Below are positions 6,262 to 12,975 of a stretch of DNA of 12,975 nt, in pieces. Made by a program: the position numbers and the translations under genes. The number at the start of each line of letters is the position of its first letter. The first letter of the stretch is position 1. Below the pieces are notes generated by a model. That model was given only the letters and a program-made list of their open reading frames with translations. It ran no database searches and was not told the DNA's origin. Origin of the DNA: Amylibacter sp. (GTDB taxonomy: Bacteria; Pseudomonadota; Alphaproteobacteria; Rhodobacterales; Rhodobacteraceae). The stretch lies in contig JALWOO010000726.1 of assembly GCA_027083485.1 (NCBI GenBank), positions 1 to 12,975 of the forward strand. The letters are read 5' to 3'.

Positions 6262-6267
6262 TATAAT
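6262..6267 (+). promoter_or_regulatory. -10 box of a candidate cyclase 2 promoter
   Basis: TATAAT matches the sigma-70 -10 consensus exactly and lies in the 145-base gap before cyclase 2. The best -35 candidates are poor: TTTCAG at 15 bases or TTGCAA at 21 bases. This suggests dependence on an activator or on the adjacent dyad. Transcription would begin near 6274. Confidence 0.5.
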
Positions 6268-6279
6268 GGTACACGCGGG

Positions 6280-6300
6280 GTTAGTATTTGAGAGACTAAC
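6280..6300 (+). other. Leader hairpin before cyclase 2
   Basis: GTTAGT at 6280-6285 and ACTAAC at 6295-6300 are exact complements around a nine-base loop. They lie just after the predicted transcription start and about 40 bases before the TTG start codon. The stem is weak and AT-rich; a 5' stabilising role is possible. Confidence 0.3.
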
Positions 6301-6341
6301 GGCTTTGTGCGCTGTGGGACTATGGGAGGACTGGGAAGATC

Positions 6342-7625
6342 TTGCAGGCTAAGCGGAACACATTGCTTGATTTGTGGAACAGGTGGATAAACCTCGGGAC
6401 GCAGAGCTATGACGGCAACACGCGCAAACGGTTGGTGACAACCAACCTGTTGGCGACTCTGGTTGCGGTTCTGACCATGCCCTATACGATTCTTTACGCG
6501 TTTTATGACTTTCATGCGTTGTTTATTCCGCTGGTGACCCTGTCTCCACAGATTTTCCTGTTTTTACTGACCCCGTTTTTCCACCGCTTTGGCCCCTATG
6601 CGGGGCCGTGGTATCTGGTCACGGTCTGGCTGTGTTTTGCTTCGTTGTACACCTATTATTTCGGGGTTGAATCCGGCTTGCAGTATTTCTTTCTGCCCGG
6701 GGCGACGGGCAGTATTCTGGTGTTCGGGGTGAGTCGCATTTTTTCGTCGCTGTTTGCGATGATTGCCGGTTTTATCGGCTTTCTGATTGCCACACATGTG
6801 TTTTTGGAACCGGCCCCGTTTTTGCAGGTGGATGAACAATTCCTGACAATCATGTATGTGATTTCCCTGCCGTCGTCTTTTATTGTGGTGTTCGGCATTG
6901 TGTTTTTCGCCGGTATTCAGGCAAAGATCGCCGACGAGCGTTTTCAAGAGGAATACCGGCGCTCCGAAAAGCTGCTCTATAATGTGTTGCCAGAAGCGAT
7001 TGCCAACCAGTTGAAACAGCAACCGGGCAAAACCATTGCGCGCGCGCATGAGGGTGCCAGCATTCTGTTTGCCGATATTGTCGAATTCACCCCCAAAGCC
7101 TCGCGCCTGAGTGCCGCACAGATCGTGGAATTGCTCAATGCGCTGTTTTCGGAATTTGACGATCTGACCCGTAAACACGGGCTGGAAAAGGTGAAAACCA
7201 TTGGTGATGCTTTCATGGCGGCCGGCGGCTTGCCGCTGGAACAGCCGGACCACGCCGAAAGGGTGGGGCGGCTGGCGCTGGATATGATCCAGAGCGTGGA
7301 GCGGTTTTCCGGCATGGCAGGGGAACGCATCCTGCTGCGCATCGGCATCAATTCCGGTCCGGTGGTGGCCGGTGTGATCGGCAACCAGAAGCTGGTGTAT
7401 GATGTCTGGGGGGACACGGTAAATACCGCTGGCCGGATGGAAACCTATTGCACGCCGCAACGCATTCAGGTCACCACCGCGTTTCGGGATTTAACCAGCG
7501 ACGTGTTCACCTTTGAACGCCGTGGCCGTGTTCAGATCAAAGGCCTTGGTCAGGTCGAGGCCTGGTATCTGACCGGCCTGATTGCAGATGAAAACAGGCA
7601 GCCCGAGACAGCTTTGTCGGCCTGA
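6342..7625 (+). CDS. Membrane-anchored class III adenylate cyclase, copy 2
   Basis: This 427-residue paralogue of the preceding cyclase has the same architecture: six hydrophobic helices over about residues 33-190, a linker helix at about 196-225, and a C-terminal class III cyclase domain. Numbering is identical to copy 1, with Asp245, Lys285, Asp289, Asp354, Asn361 and Arg365 all intact, so adenylate cyclase activity is expected. It starts at TTG 6342. GGGAGGA lies 11 bases upstream, and from this TTG the segment LWNR falls at residues 11-14 in both paralogues, which supports the choice. By hand count the first 196 residues are about 43% identical to copy 1, whereas residues 197-400 are about 96% identical. 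The pair probably senses different signals with the same output. It converges on engB, two bases between stops. Confidence 0.92.
   Translation: MQAKRNTLLDLWNRWINLGTQSYDGNTRKRLVTTNLLATLVAVLTMPYTILYAFYDFHALFIPLVTLSPQIFLFLLTPFFHRFGPYAGPWYLVTVWLCFASLYTYYFGVESGLQYFFLPGATGSILVFGVSRIFSSLFAMIAGFIGFLIATHVFLEPAPFLQVDEQFLTIMYVISLPSSFIVVFGIVFFAGIQAKIADERFQEEYRRSEKLLYNVLPEAIANQLKQQPGKTIARAHEGASILFADIVEFTPKASRLSAAQIVELLNALFSEFDDLTRKHGLEKVKTIGDAFMAAGGLPLEQPDHAERVGRLALDMIQSVERFSGMAGERILLRIGINSGPVVAGVIGNQKLVYDVWGDTVNTAGRMETYCTPQRIQVTTAFRDLTSDVFTFERRGRVQIKGLGQVEAWYLTGLIADENRQPETALSA
6930..7532 (+). repeat. Direct repeat, copy B (cyclase catalytic half)
   Basis: This is the partner of 5486-6088: codons 197-397 of cyclase 2, about 92% identical at base level. 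The two copies lie in the same orientation about 840 bases apart. Recombination between them would leave a single chimeric cyclase carrying the copy 1 membrane domain. Confidence 0.85.
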
Positions 7626-7627
7626 AG

Positions 7628-8278
7628 TTACTCGATGCCGGCAATAATGGCGCGCAGCACGTCAACCCCGTCGCCTTTGGCCGAGGAGGTCTGCACCAGC
7701 ACCGGATAGGCGGCAGGGTGTTTGGAAATGCCTTCGATGGTTTTGGCCATGACCTTGTCCAGCTCGCCTTTTTTCAGCTTGTCGCATTTGGTCATTACCA
7801 CCTGAAACGGCACGGCGGATTTATCCAGCAGGGTCATGATTTCCTGATCCACCGATTTCGGCCCGTGGCGCGCATCGATCAGCAAAAACACACGGCGCAG
7901 GGACGGACGCCCTGACAGGTAGTTTTTCAACAACCGCTGCCATTTGCCCACCACAGCCACCGGCGCATTGGCGAAACCATAGCCGGGCACATCCACCAGA
8001 TAGTGATCCTCGCCCATGGTGAAAAAATTGATTTCCTGCGTGCGCCCGGGCGTGTTGGATGTGCGCGCCAGTGCGCGGCGGCCGGTCAGGGCGTTGATCA
8101 GGCTGGATTTGCCCACGTTGGAGCGGCCCGCAAAGCACACCTCCAGCCGGTCGGCAGGGGGCAGGCCATCCATGGCCACCACGCCTTTAAGGAATTCGGT
8201 ATTGCCCGCAAACAGCAAACGCCCCTTTTCAAGGGCTTCGGCGTCGGGTGTTTCAGCCAGAGAGAAAATGCCGGACAT
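7628..8278 (-). CDS. engB: Ribosome-biogenesis GTPase EngB/YsxC/YihA
   Basis: This 216-residue TrmE-Era-EngA-EngB-family GTPase helps assemble the large ribosomal subunit and is essential in many bacteria. All GTPase motifs are present: G1 G-R-S-N-V-G-K-S at 51-58, G2 Thr76 in SNTPGRT, G3 D-V-P-G at 96-99 followed by YGFA, G4 T-K-C-D at 163-166, and G5 S-S-A-K at 198-201. Length is typical. The ATG overlaps the stop of the upstream MOSC gene by one base (TGATG), indicating translational coupling in a yidC-MOSC-engB transcript. From recollection, argB often follows engB in Rhodobacterales. Here the convergent cyclase genes follow instead. Confidence 0.96.
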   Translation of the reverse strand: MSGIFSLAETPDAEALEKGRLLFAGNTEFLKGVVAMDGLPPADRLEVCFAGRSNVGKSSLINALTGRRALARTSNTPGRTQEINFFTMGEDHYLVDVPGYGFANAPVAVVGKWQRLLKNYLSGRPSLRRVFLLIDARHGPKSVDQEIMTLLDKSAVPFQVVMTKCDKLKKGELDKVMAKTIEGISKHPAAYPVLVQTSSAKGDGVDVLRAIIAGIE

Positions 8279-9036
8279 CAGAGTAATTCCACTTGATCGT
8301 TAAGGGTGAGGGTGCCGCCTTTGATGACTTCGGCCTTGATGCCGAAATCGCGGTGGTCCCAGTTGGTTTGCAGGGTTTTCAGCATGTCGCAATCGCGCTC
8401 ACCGGTTTCAGGATCGGTTGATGTGGCATGGCAGCGCTCGATGCGTTCGCGCACCCGCAGCACCACGGTACCGATGCGGATATCGCGGTTCAGCCAGTCG
8501 AATTCCTGCCATGCGGTGGCACCGGCCAGCCAGATATTGCCGCGAAACCGCAGGGGCGACAGCGGCTTGCCGGCGGCCTTTGACAGGGCGGCAAGCGAGG
8601 CATGGGTGTTGATCGACACAGACGGCCAGCGCGAATCCGTCAGCCCGCGATCAGGCACATGGAACAGCGCCGTGGGCGCAACGCGGCTGGCGGGGATCAT
8701 CGGGCGGGTCCAGTCCACAAAGCGTTGCGCCTGCGCGGGGTCCATCGGGTCAAAGTTGATTGCGCCGTGGCGCGGGTGGGTCAGGGTGATTTCGCCCCTT
8801 GCCGTGTCCACACGGGCGCGAATAGCCATCAGTTCGGGGGCCTTCACACCGCGGGTGAAATTGTTGCAATGCACCCATTCAGGGGCGTTAAAATCAACAG
8901 CGGCGGCCTCTTGGGCCACCGCGAATTTTCGATCCCATGGCAGGCATTTGCCTGTCTCCACTGTCACAGAGGGCAAAGCCTCCACCCCGTGCGCCTTGAC
9001 GGGGTGGCGATATATTTCCGTGACAGTCAGGGTCAT
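8278..9036 (-). CDS. MOSC domain-containing protein
   Basis: The protein has 252 residues. The N-terminus TEIYRHPVKAHG (6-17) is the beta-barrel opening found in MOSC proteins of the YcbX/mARC kind. The core has R-F-R-G-N-I at 163-168 and the signature R-C-H-A-T-S-T-D-P-E-T-G-E-R-D at 201-215. Cys202 is the expected molybdenum- or sulfur-binding cysteine. MOSC proteins bind the molybdenum cofactor or carry sulfur, and some reduce N-hydroxylated compounds; the exact substrate here is unknown. It lacks the C-terminal 2Fe-2S ferredoxin domain of E. coli YcbX, so an external electron donor would be needed if it is a reductase. Its ATG overlaps the yidC stop by four bases (ATGA), and its own stop overlaps the engB start. 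Confidence 0.9.
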   Translation of the reverse strand: MTLTVTEIYRHPVKAHGVEALPSVTVETGKCLPWDRKFAVAQEAAAVDFNAPEWVHCNNFTRGVKAPELMAIRARVDTARGEITLTHPRHGAINFDPMDPAQAQRFVDWTRPMIPASRVAPTALFHVPDRGLTDSRWPSVSINTHASLAALSKAAGKPLSPLRFRGNIWLAGATAWQEFDWLNRDIRIGTVVLRVRERIERCHATSTDPETGERDCDMLKTLQTNWDHRDFGIKAEVIKGGTLTLNDQVELL

Positions 9037-10877
9037 GTCTTGGGTTTTCCGAATTTGGCAAAGCCCTTTTTGATGTTGCCGAACACATCCGGCTTCACCC
9101 CCTGGCTGCGCATAATCAGATACTGCTGGGTAAAGGTAATGGTGTTGTTGGTGATCCAGTACAGCACCAGTCCCGAGGCAAACCGGCCCAGCATGAACAT
9201 GAACACCCAGGGCATCCAGGCAAAGATCGTGGCCTGTGTTTTATCCGCCGGTGTCGGGTTCAGTTTTTGCTGCAACCACATGGTAATCCCCATCAGGATT
9301 GGCAAAATGCCAATCGAGAAGGTGGCCAAAAAGCTGGTGGGGTCCGGTGCGTCCCAAGGCAGCAGGCCAAACAGGTTCAGAACCGAACTTGGATCCCGTG
9401 CGGACAAATCCTGAATCCAGCCAATCCAGGGCGCATGGCGCAATTCGATGGTGACAAAGATTACCTTGTAGAGCGAAAAGAAGATCGGAATTTGCAAAAA
9501 GATCGGCAAACAGCCCGCAGCCGGATTGGCCTTTTTCTTCTTGTAGAGCGCCATCATTTCCTTTTGCAGGCGTTGACGGTCCTCGCCGCACTGTTCTTTC
9601 AGTTTTTCCAGCTCCGGCTGCAATTCCTTCATCCGCGCCATGGAGACATAGGATTTATAGGCCAGCGGGAACAACAGCGCCTTGATGACGATGGTCAGAC
9701 CAATGATCGCCCAGCCCATGTTGCCAATGATGCCTTTCAGGAAATGCAGCACCGCAAACATCGGTTTGGTGATGAAAAAGAACATGCCCCAGTCAATCGA
9801 ATCGATGAATTTTTCAACGCCAAGACGGGTTTCATAATCCTTGATGGTGGCCCATTCCTTGGCACCGGCAAACAACATGGTGGAAATTTCGGTGGTTTCA
9901 CCGGCCGGAATATCCATGGTCGGCAAACGCATGTCGATTTGATAGGTGTCATTAGCGGGGGTGTATTTGGATACAGAGGTAAACTTCTGGCCCGGTTTTG
10001 GCACCAGCGCTGTCATCCAGTATTTGTCCGTAAAGGCGATCCAGCCGTTTTCCTCGACTTTTTTCACATCCACATTGGCACGCTCGGTTTCGGAGTAGTC
10101 CTGATCCGGCATCTTCTTGTATTTGATTTCCTGCAATTCGCCGTCAGAGGCGCGCACCACGCCTTCGTGCAGGATGTAAAAGCCGATCACATCCGGTTCG
10201 CCCTTGCGCGCCACGATCCCGTAAGGGGCCATACGCACGGTTTTGCCGGTGTTGTTTTCTACCGATTGGGTGACGGTGAACATATAGTTTTCGTCAATCC
10301 CGATCTTGCGGAAAAACACAAGCCCCTTGCCGTTGTCCCATTTCAGGGTCAGCGGCGTTGCCTGTGTCAGCTCCGCATCGCTGTCGCTATACAGGCTCCA
10401 TTCGGTTTGTGGACCGGGCACATCGCTATAGGGCAGATCGCCCGCAGGGGCCCAGCCATAAAGGGTGTAATAGGCCTTGGGACCACCGGCAGGAGACAGC
10501 AGGATCACCTTCTCGGAGGGATCATTCAGGCGGACATTGTAATCCAGCAGTTGCAGATCATCGATGCGCCCGCCAACCAGCGACAGGGAGCCGGAAACCC
10601 GTGGGGTTTTGATCTGGATCCGGTCGGATTTGGCCAGCGCCGCATCGCGGGTTTCGGCCTGTGTTGCGGCAACCGTCGCAGGTGTTGCAGCGGCCCCTTG
10701 GGCGGCTGGCGTGCTGGCGACATCGCCACCGGCAGGTGGCGTGGCGGTTTGCCCGACAACAGGCTGTTCCGCCTGCGGCGGCACAACGTCTTGCGGCGGG
10801 AACATCCAGAACCAGCCAAGGATCACAAGAAAGCTGAGCGCGGTTGCAAGAATGAGGTTTTTATTCTGGTCGTCCAT
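9033..10877 (-). CDS. yidC: Membrane protein insertase YidC (Oxa1 family)
   Basis: This inner-membrane insertase and chaperone works alone or with SecYEG. From the second of two adjacent ATGs it has 614 residues. AGGG lies six bases before that ATG (10877) but only three before the one at 10880, and MDDQNKN is the usual family start. The order is an N-terminal anchor (about 7-27), an Ala/Pro/Thr-rich linker (about 35-75), a large periplasmic domain to about 355, then the five-helix core. Core motifs include NPAAGCLPIFLQIPIFFSLY (451-470) and SGLVLYWITNN (568-578). The conserved hydrophilic-groove position is Lys399 (TIVIKALLFPL), where E. coli has arginine; lysine there is, from recollection, common in alphaproteobacteria. 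No rnpA/rpmH, usually nearby, lies directly upstream. A divergent DNA methyltransferase gene lies there instead. Confidence 0.97.
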   Translation of the reverse strand: MDDQNKNLILATALSFLVILGWFWMFPPQDVVPPQAEQPVVGQTATPPAGGDVASTPAAQGAAATPATVAATQAETRDAALAKSDRIQIKTPRVSGSLSLVGGRIDDLQLLDYNVRLNDPSEKVILLSPAGGPKAYYTLYGWAPAGDLPYSDVPGPQTEWSLYSDSDAELTQATPLTLKWDNGKGLVFFRKIGIDENYMFTVTQSVENNTGKTVRMAPYGIVARKGEPDVIGFYILHEGVVRASDGELQEIKYKKMPDQDYSETERANVDVKKVEENGWIAFTDKYWMTALVPKPGQKFTSVSKYTPANDTYQIDMRLPTMDIPAGETTEISTMLFAGAKEWATIKDYETRLGVEKFIDSIDWGMFFFITKPMFAVLHFLKGIIGNMGWAIIGLTIVIKALLFPLAYKSYVSMARMKELQPELEKLKEQCGEDRQRLQKEMMALYKKKKANPAAGCLPIFLQIPIFFSLYKVIFVTIELRHAPWIGWIQDLSARDPSSVLNLFGLLPWDAPDPTSFLATFSIGILPILMGITMWLQQKLNPTPADKTQATIFAWMPWVFMFMLGRFASGLVLYWITNNTITFTQQYLIMRSQGVKPDVFGNIKKGFAKFGKPKT

Positions 10878-10933
10878 CATAGGCCCTGAATACAGTGTAA
10901 AGTCTCGTTGGGTTCAATAGAAATAGGGCAGAA

Positions 10934-10952
10934 AGGTCAAGAGACAGGTCAA
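10934..10952. repeat. Tandem AGGTCAA repeats in the yidC / methyltransferase gap
   Basis: AGGTCAA occurs at 10934-10940 and again at 10946-10952, twelve bases apart centre to centre. Read leftwards each gives TTGACC, a -35-like hexamer. No good -10 follows either copy at 17 bases, so they may be a binding site rather than a promoter. The rest of the 226-base gap (10881-11106) holds a four-pair hairpin GCCC/GGGC at 10961-10972 and no recognisable RNA gene. Confidence 0.35.
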
Positions 10953-11106
10953 TGTTTCTGGCCCGTTTGGGCGAAATGACACGTGAATCTGATCAACCGC
11001 GGCCAATTCTCTGCACAAGCTGCGCCTCTGCGGGAAGGCCGGTAAAGTTGTTCTTGAAAAGTTCCGCCCGAAATGCGAAATCTGGGTTTGACACTCCGGA
11101 GGCCCG

Positions 11107-12246
11107 ATGCCCTATCAGTTTTACGAATTCTTTGCCGGTGGCGGCATGGCTCGCGCCGGTTTGGGGCGGGGTTGGCGGTGTCTGCTGGCCAATGATTTTG
11201 ACCCCAAAAAGGCACAGGCCTATCGGCGCAACTGGGGCGGCAAGCATCTGATTGTAGACGATATTCGCAACATCGCGCCCGAGGAAATGCCGGGCAATCC
11301 GGCGCTGGTCTGGGGGTCTTTTCCCTGTCAGGACCTGAGCCTTGCCGGCAATCAGGCGGGGCTGGGCGGGGCGCGATCGGGCACCTTCTGGCCGTTCATC
11401 GCACATTTGCAGGCTTTGGCACAGGATGGGCGCTTGCCGCCGCTGGTGGCGCTGGAAAACGTGCTGGGAACGCTGACCTCGCACAAGGGGGCGGATTTTA
11501 CCGCGATTTGCGGGGCTTTGCACGATCTGGGCTATGATTTTGGCGCGGTGGTGATGGATGCGGCGCTGTTTGTGCCCCAATCGCGCCCGCGTCTGTTTAT
11601 CATTGCCCTGCGCCGCGATCTGGCACCTGTGGGGGTCGGGCAGGGGGCTGATCCGCTCTGGCATCCCAAACGCCTGACCGATGCTTACGGGCGGCTGCCA
11701 AAACGGTTGCAAAAACACTGGCTCTGGTGGCAAATGCCGGCCCCCAGGCCGCGCAAATTGCAGTTTGCCCAGTTGATCGAGGAAAATCCCACCTCCACCA
11801 AATGGCACACGGCGGCGCAAACCACGGCGCTGTTGTCGATGATGAGCGAGGTCAATCTGGCCAAGGTCGAAACCGCCCGCGCTGCCGGTGTGCGCATGGT
11901 GGGCACGATCTATAAACGCACCCGCCATGAGCACGGGATCAAGGTACAGCGCGCCGAAATCCGCTTTGATATGGCGGGCTGTCTGCGCACACCGGCGGGG
12001 GGATCGTCGCGCCAGCTGATTATGGTGGTGGAGGGGGCGAAGATCCGTTCGCGCCTGATTTCCACCCGCGAAACCGCCCGCCTGATGGGGCTGGCGGACA
12101 GTTACAAATTGCCGGAAAATTATAACGAGGCCTACCATCTGACCGGTGACGGGGTGGTCGTGCCGGTGGTGCGCCACCTGGCGCGGCATCTGTTTGAACC
12201 GGTGTTGAATGCGGCGGCTCCCGCGCTGAAAAGGCAACAGGCATGA
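11107..12246 (+). CDS. C5-cytosine DNA methyltransferase
   Basis: This 379-residue enzyme would transfer a methyl group from SAM to C5 of cytosine in a specific DNA site. Motifs appear in canonical order: motif I FYEFFAGGGMARAGLG (5-20); motif II with D30-F-D32; catalytic P-C-Q at 73-75 (Cys74) in SFPCQDLSLAG; motif VI E-N-V at 117-119; motif VIII Q-S-R-P-R at 158-162; motif IX around RETARLMGL; and motif X GDGVVVPVVRHLARHL. The target-recognition region is roughly 170-300, and the recognised site cannot be read from it. GGAGG lies four bases before ATG 11107. The stop overlaps the next start by ATGA. That pairing with a nuclease-like gene suggests restriction-modification rather than an orphan regulatory methylase. 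It is divergent from yidC. Confidence 0.94.
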   Translation: MPYQFYEFFAGGGMARAGLGRGWRCLLANDFDPKKAQAYRRNWGGKHLIVDDIRNIAPEEMPGNPALVWGSFPCQDLSLAGNQAGLGGARSGTFWPFIAHLQALAQDGRLPPLVALENVLGTLTSHKGADFTAICGALHDLGYDFGAVVMDAALFVPQSRPRLFIIALRRDLAPVGVGQGADPLWHPKRLTDAYGRLPKRLQKHWLWWQMPAPRPRKLQFAQLIEENPTSTKWHTAAQTTALLSMMSEVNLAKVETARAAGVRMVGTIYKRTRHEHGIKVQRAEIRFDMAGCLRTPAGGSSRQLIMVVEGAKIRSRLISTRETARLMGLADSYKLPENYNEAYHLTGDGVVVPVVRHLARHLFEPVLNAAAPALKRQQA

Positions 12247-12975
12247 GCGAAATTCCTTGCGAGAAAAACGCCGAGCTGCGCCAGAAGATCATTGAATTTG
12301 CCGAGGTGCTGAAAACCCAGAGCCATTTGCTCGGGGATCACGGGCTGGACGCGCAGGATTTTTACCAAAGCGGGCTGTTTCGCGGCGCGATTGAACGGAT
12401 TCGCGGCCAGTTTTCCGCCGCTATGAAACAGAAACGGCAATTCGTGGCGCAGGTTCTGGACCATATGCAGGCAGGCGGGTTTATCCGCGAATGGTTCTCC
12501 GCCGGTGAATCCAACCGGCATGATTATTCCGTGACCCTGAACACGGGCCGGATCGCGATTATTGAATTGAAGGGCTGTCTGGACGGCAATAACACCAATA
12601 TTTTCGAGCGTCCCCCCCATGGCGATGAATTTGTGCTGTGGTCGGTGTGTTCCAATCCGGGGGCGGACCCGCGCCATAACCTGTGGTCGGGCATCCATAC
12701 GCGGCTGTCTGCGGAAATAATCGAGCGGGAACAGCGGGTTGACGGGCTGATCGTCTGGGACTGGATTTGCGGCACCACTGCGCGGGCCTGCCCAAAGCTG
12801 TCGGAAAAAACCGTGGTCGGGGAATATTGCCTGCCGGCCCCCTGTATCTATCTGTTTCCGGCCACTGTGCCGAGCGTGCGCAACAATCCCAAACCGCGGG
12901 TGAATACCTTGGCGGATGTGGGGTTGCTGGCGGCGATGCAGCAGTGTTTTGGCGGGCGTGACGAAGACCTGCATC
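12243..12975 (+). CDS. Putative type II restriction endonuclease (PD-(D/E)XK-like), cut by right window edge
   Basis: The gene starts at ATG 12243 inside the methyltransferase stop, with AAAGG upstream. It stays open for 244 codons to the end of the window. Residues 1-80 look helical and charged. Then comes Asp94 (NRHDYSVTLN), a predicted strand TGRIAIIELKG, and Glu108-Leu-Lys110: D-x13-E-x-K following a hydrophobic strand, the typical active site of PD-(D/E)XK nucleases. Glu51 or Glu19 could be an additional metal ligand. The later part is Trp- and Cys-rich (VWDWICGTTARACP at 171-184) with no motif I recognise. No helicase or methylase motifs are seen. The tight coupling to a DNA methylase makes a cognate restriction enzyme the best reading. 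This is inference, because I recognise no characterised family. Confidence 0.6.
   Translation, partial: MSEIPCEKNAELRQKIIEFAEVLKTQSHLLGDHGLDAQDFYQSGLFRGAIERIRGQFSAAMKQKRQFVAQVLDHMQAGGFIREWFSAGESNRHDYSVTLNTGRIAIIELKGCLDGNNTNIFERPPHGDEFVLWSVCSNPGADPRHNLWSGIHTRLSAEIIEREQRVDGLIVWDWICGTTARACPKLSEKTVVGEYCLPAPCIYLFPATVPSVRNNPKPRVNTLADVGLLAAMQQCFGGRDEDLH

Noticed and set aside
9651..9713. Loss of the conserved YidC groove arginine
   Set aside because: Lysine 399 occupies that position. This keeps the positive charge and, from recollection, is common in alphaproteobacterial YidC, so it is not an anomaly.
9267..10889. 540-codon open frame on the plus strand opposite yidC
   Set aside because: yidC is unmistakable on the other strand. 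The antisense product has long His/Gln/Gly/Arg stretches and no recognisable motif.
10881..11106. tRNA, small RNA gene, or rnpA/rpmH remnant in the yidC-methyltransferase gap
   Set aside because: No cloverleaf, no terminator with a T-run and no RnpA/L34-like peptide could be read in any frame.
10993..12237. 414-codon open frame on the minus strand opposite the methyltransferase
   Set aside because: It mirrors the methyltransferase codons and carries no domain. Canonical C5-methylase motifs on the plus strand decide the issue.
12132..12974. 280-codon open frame on the minus strand opposite the putative nuclease
   Set aside because: The plus-strand frame starts in an ATGA overlap with a ribosome site and has a plausible active site. 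The minus-strand frame has neither.

Overview
The window looks like chromosomal DNA of an alphaproteobacterium, most probably a Rhodobacterales (roseobacter-type) species. The evidence is a SAM-II riboswitch in front of metZ, a psd-pssA lipid operon, a yidC / MOSC-domain / engB cluster, moderately high GC with matching codon use, and tight ATGA-type gene overlaps. No rRNA, tRNA, CRISPR array, integrase or insertion sequence is visible.

Layout, left to right. (1) 1-1458, minus strand: a glutathione S-transferase cut by the left edge, preceded by an alpha/beta-hydrolase gene. A strong inverted repeat masks the GST ribosome binding site. (2) 1559-2897, plus strand: candidate promoter, SAM-II aptamer, a mutually exclusive antiterminator/terminator pair, then metZ (homocysteine synthesis by direct sulfhydrylation). 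(3) 2899-4716, minus strand: psd and pssA, the last two steps of phosphatidylethanolamine synthesis, translationally coupled, followed by an 81-residue three-helix membrane protein. (4) 4898-7625, plus strand: two tandem membrane class III adenylate cyclases. Their cytoplasmic catalytic halves are about 96% identical, while their membrane halves are only about 43% identical. (5) 7628-10877, minus strand: yidC, a MOSC-domain gene and engB, overlapping by 4 and 1 bases, so one transcript. (6) 11107-12975, plus strand: a C5-cytosine DNA methyltransferase overlapping by ATGA a second gene that runs off the right edge. That second gene carries a D...ExK pattern typical of PD-(D/E)XK nucleases, so the pair is a candidate type II restriction-modification system.

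The parts most worth following up are the restriction-modification candidate, the paralogous cyclases with a homogenised catalytic half, the complete SAM-II transcription-attenuation circuit, and the RBS-masking hairpin before the GST. All identity figures, structures and motif positions were worked out by hand from the sequence; no database search was possible.
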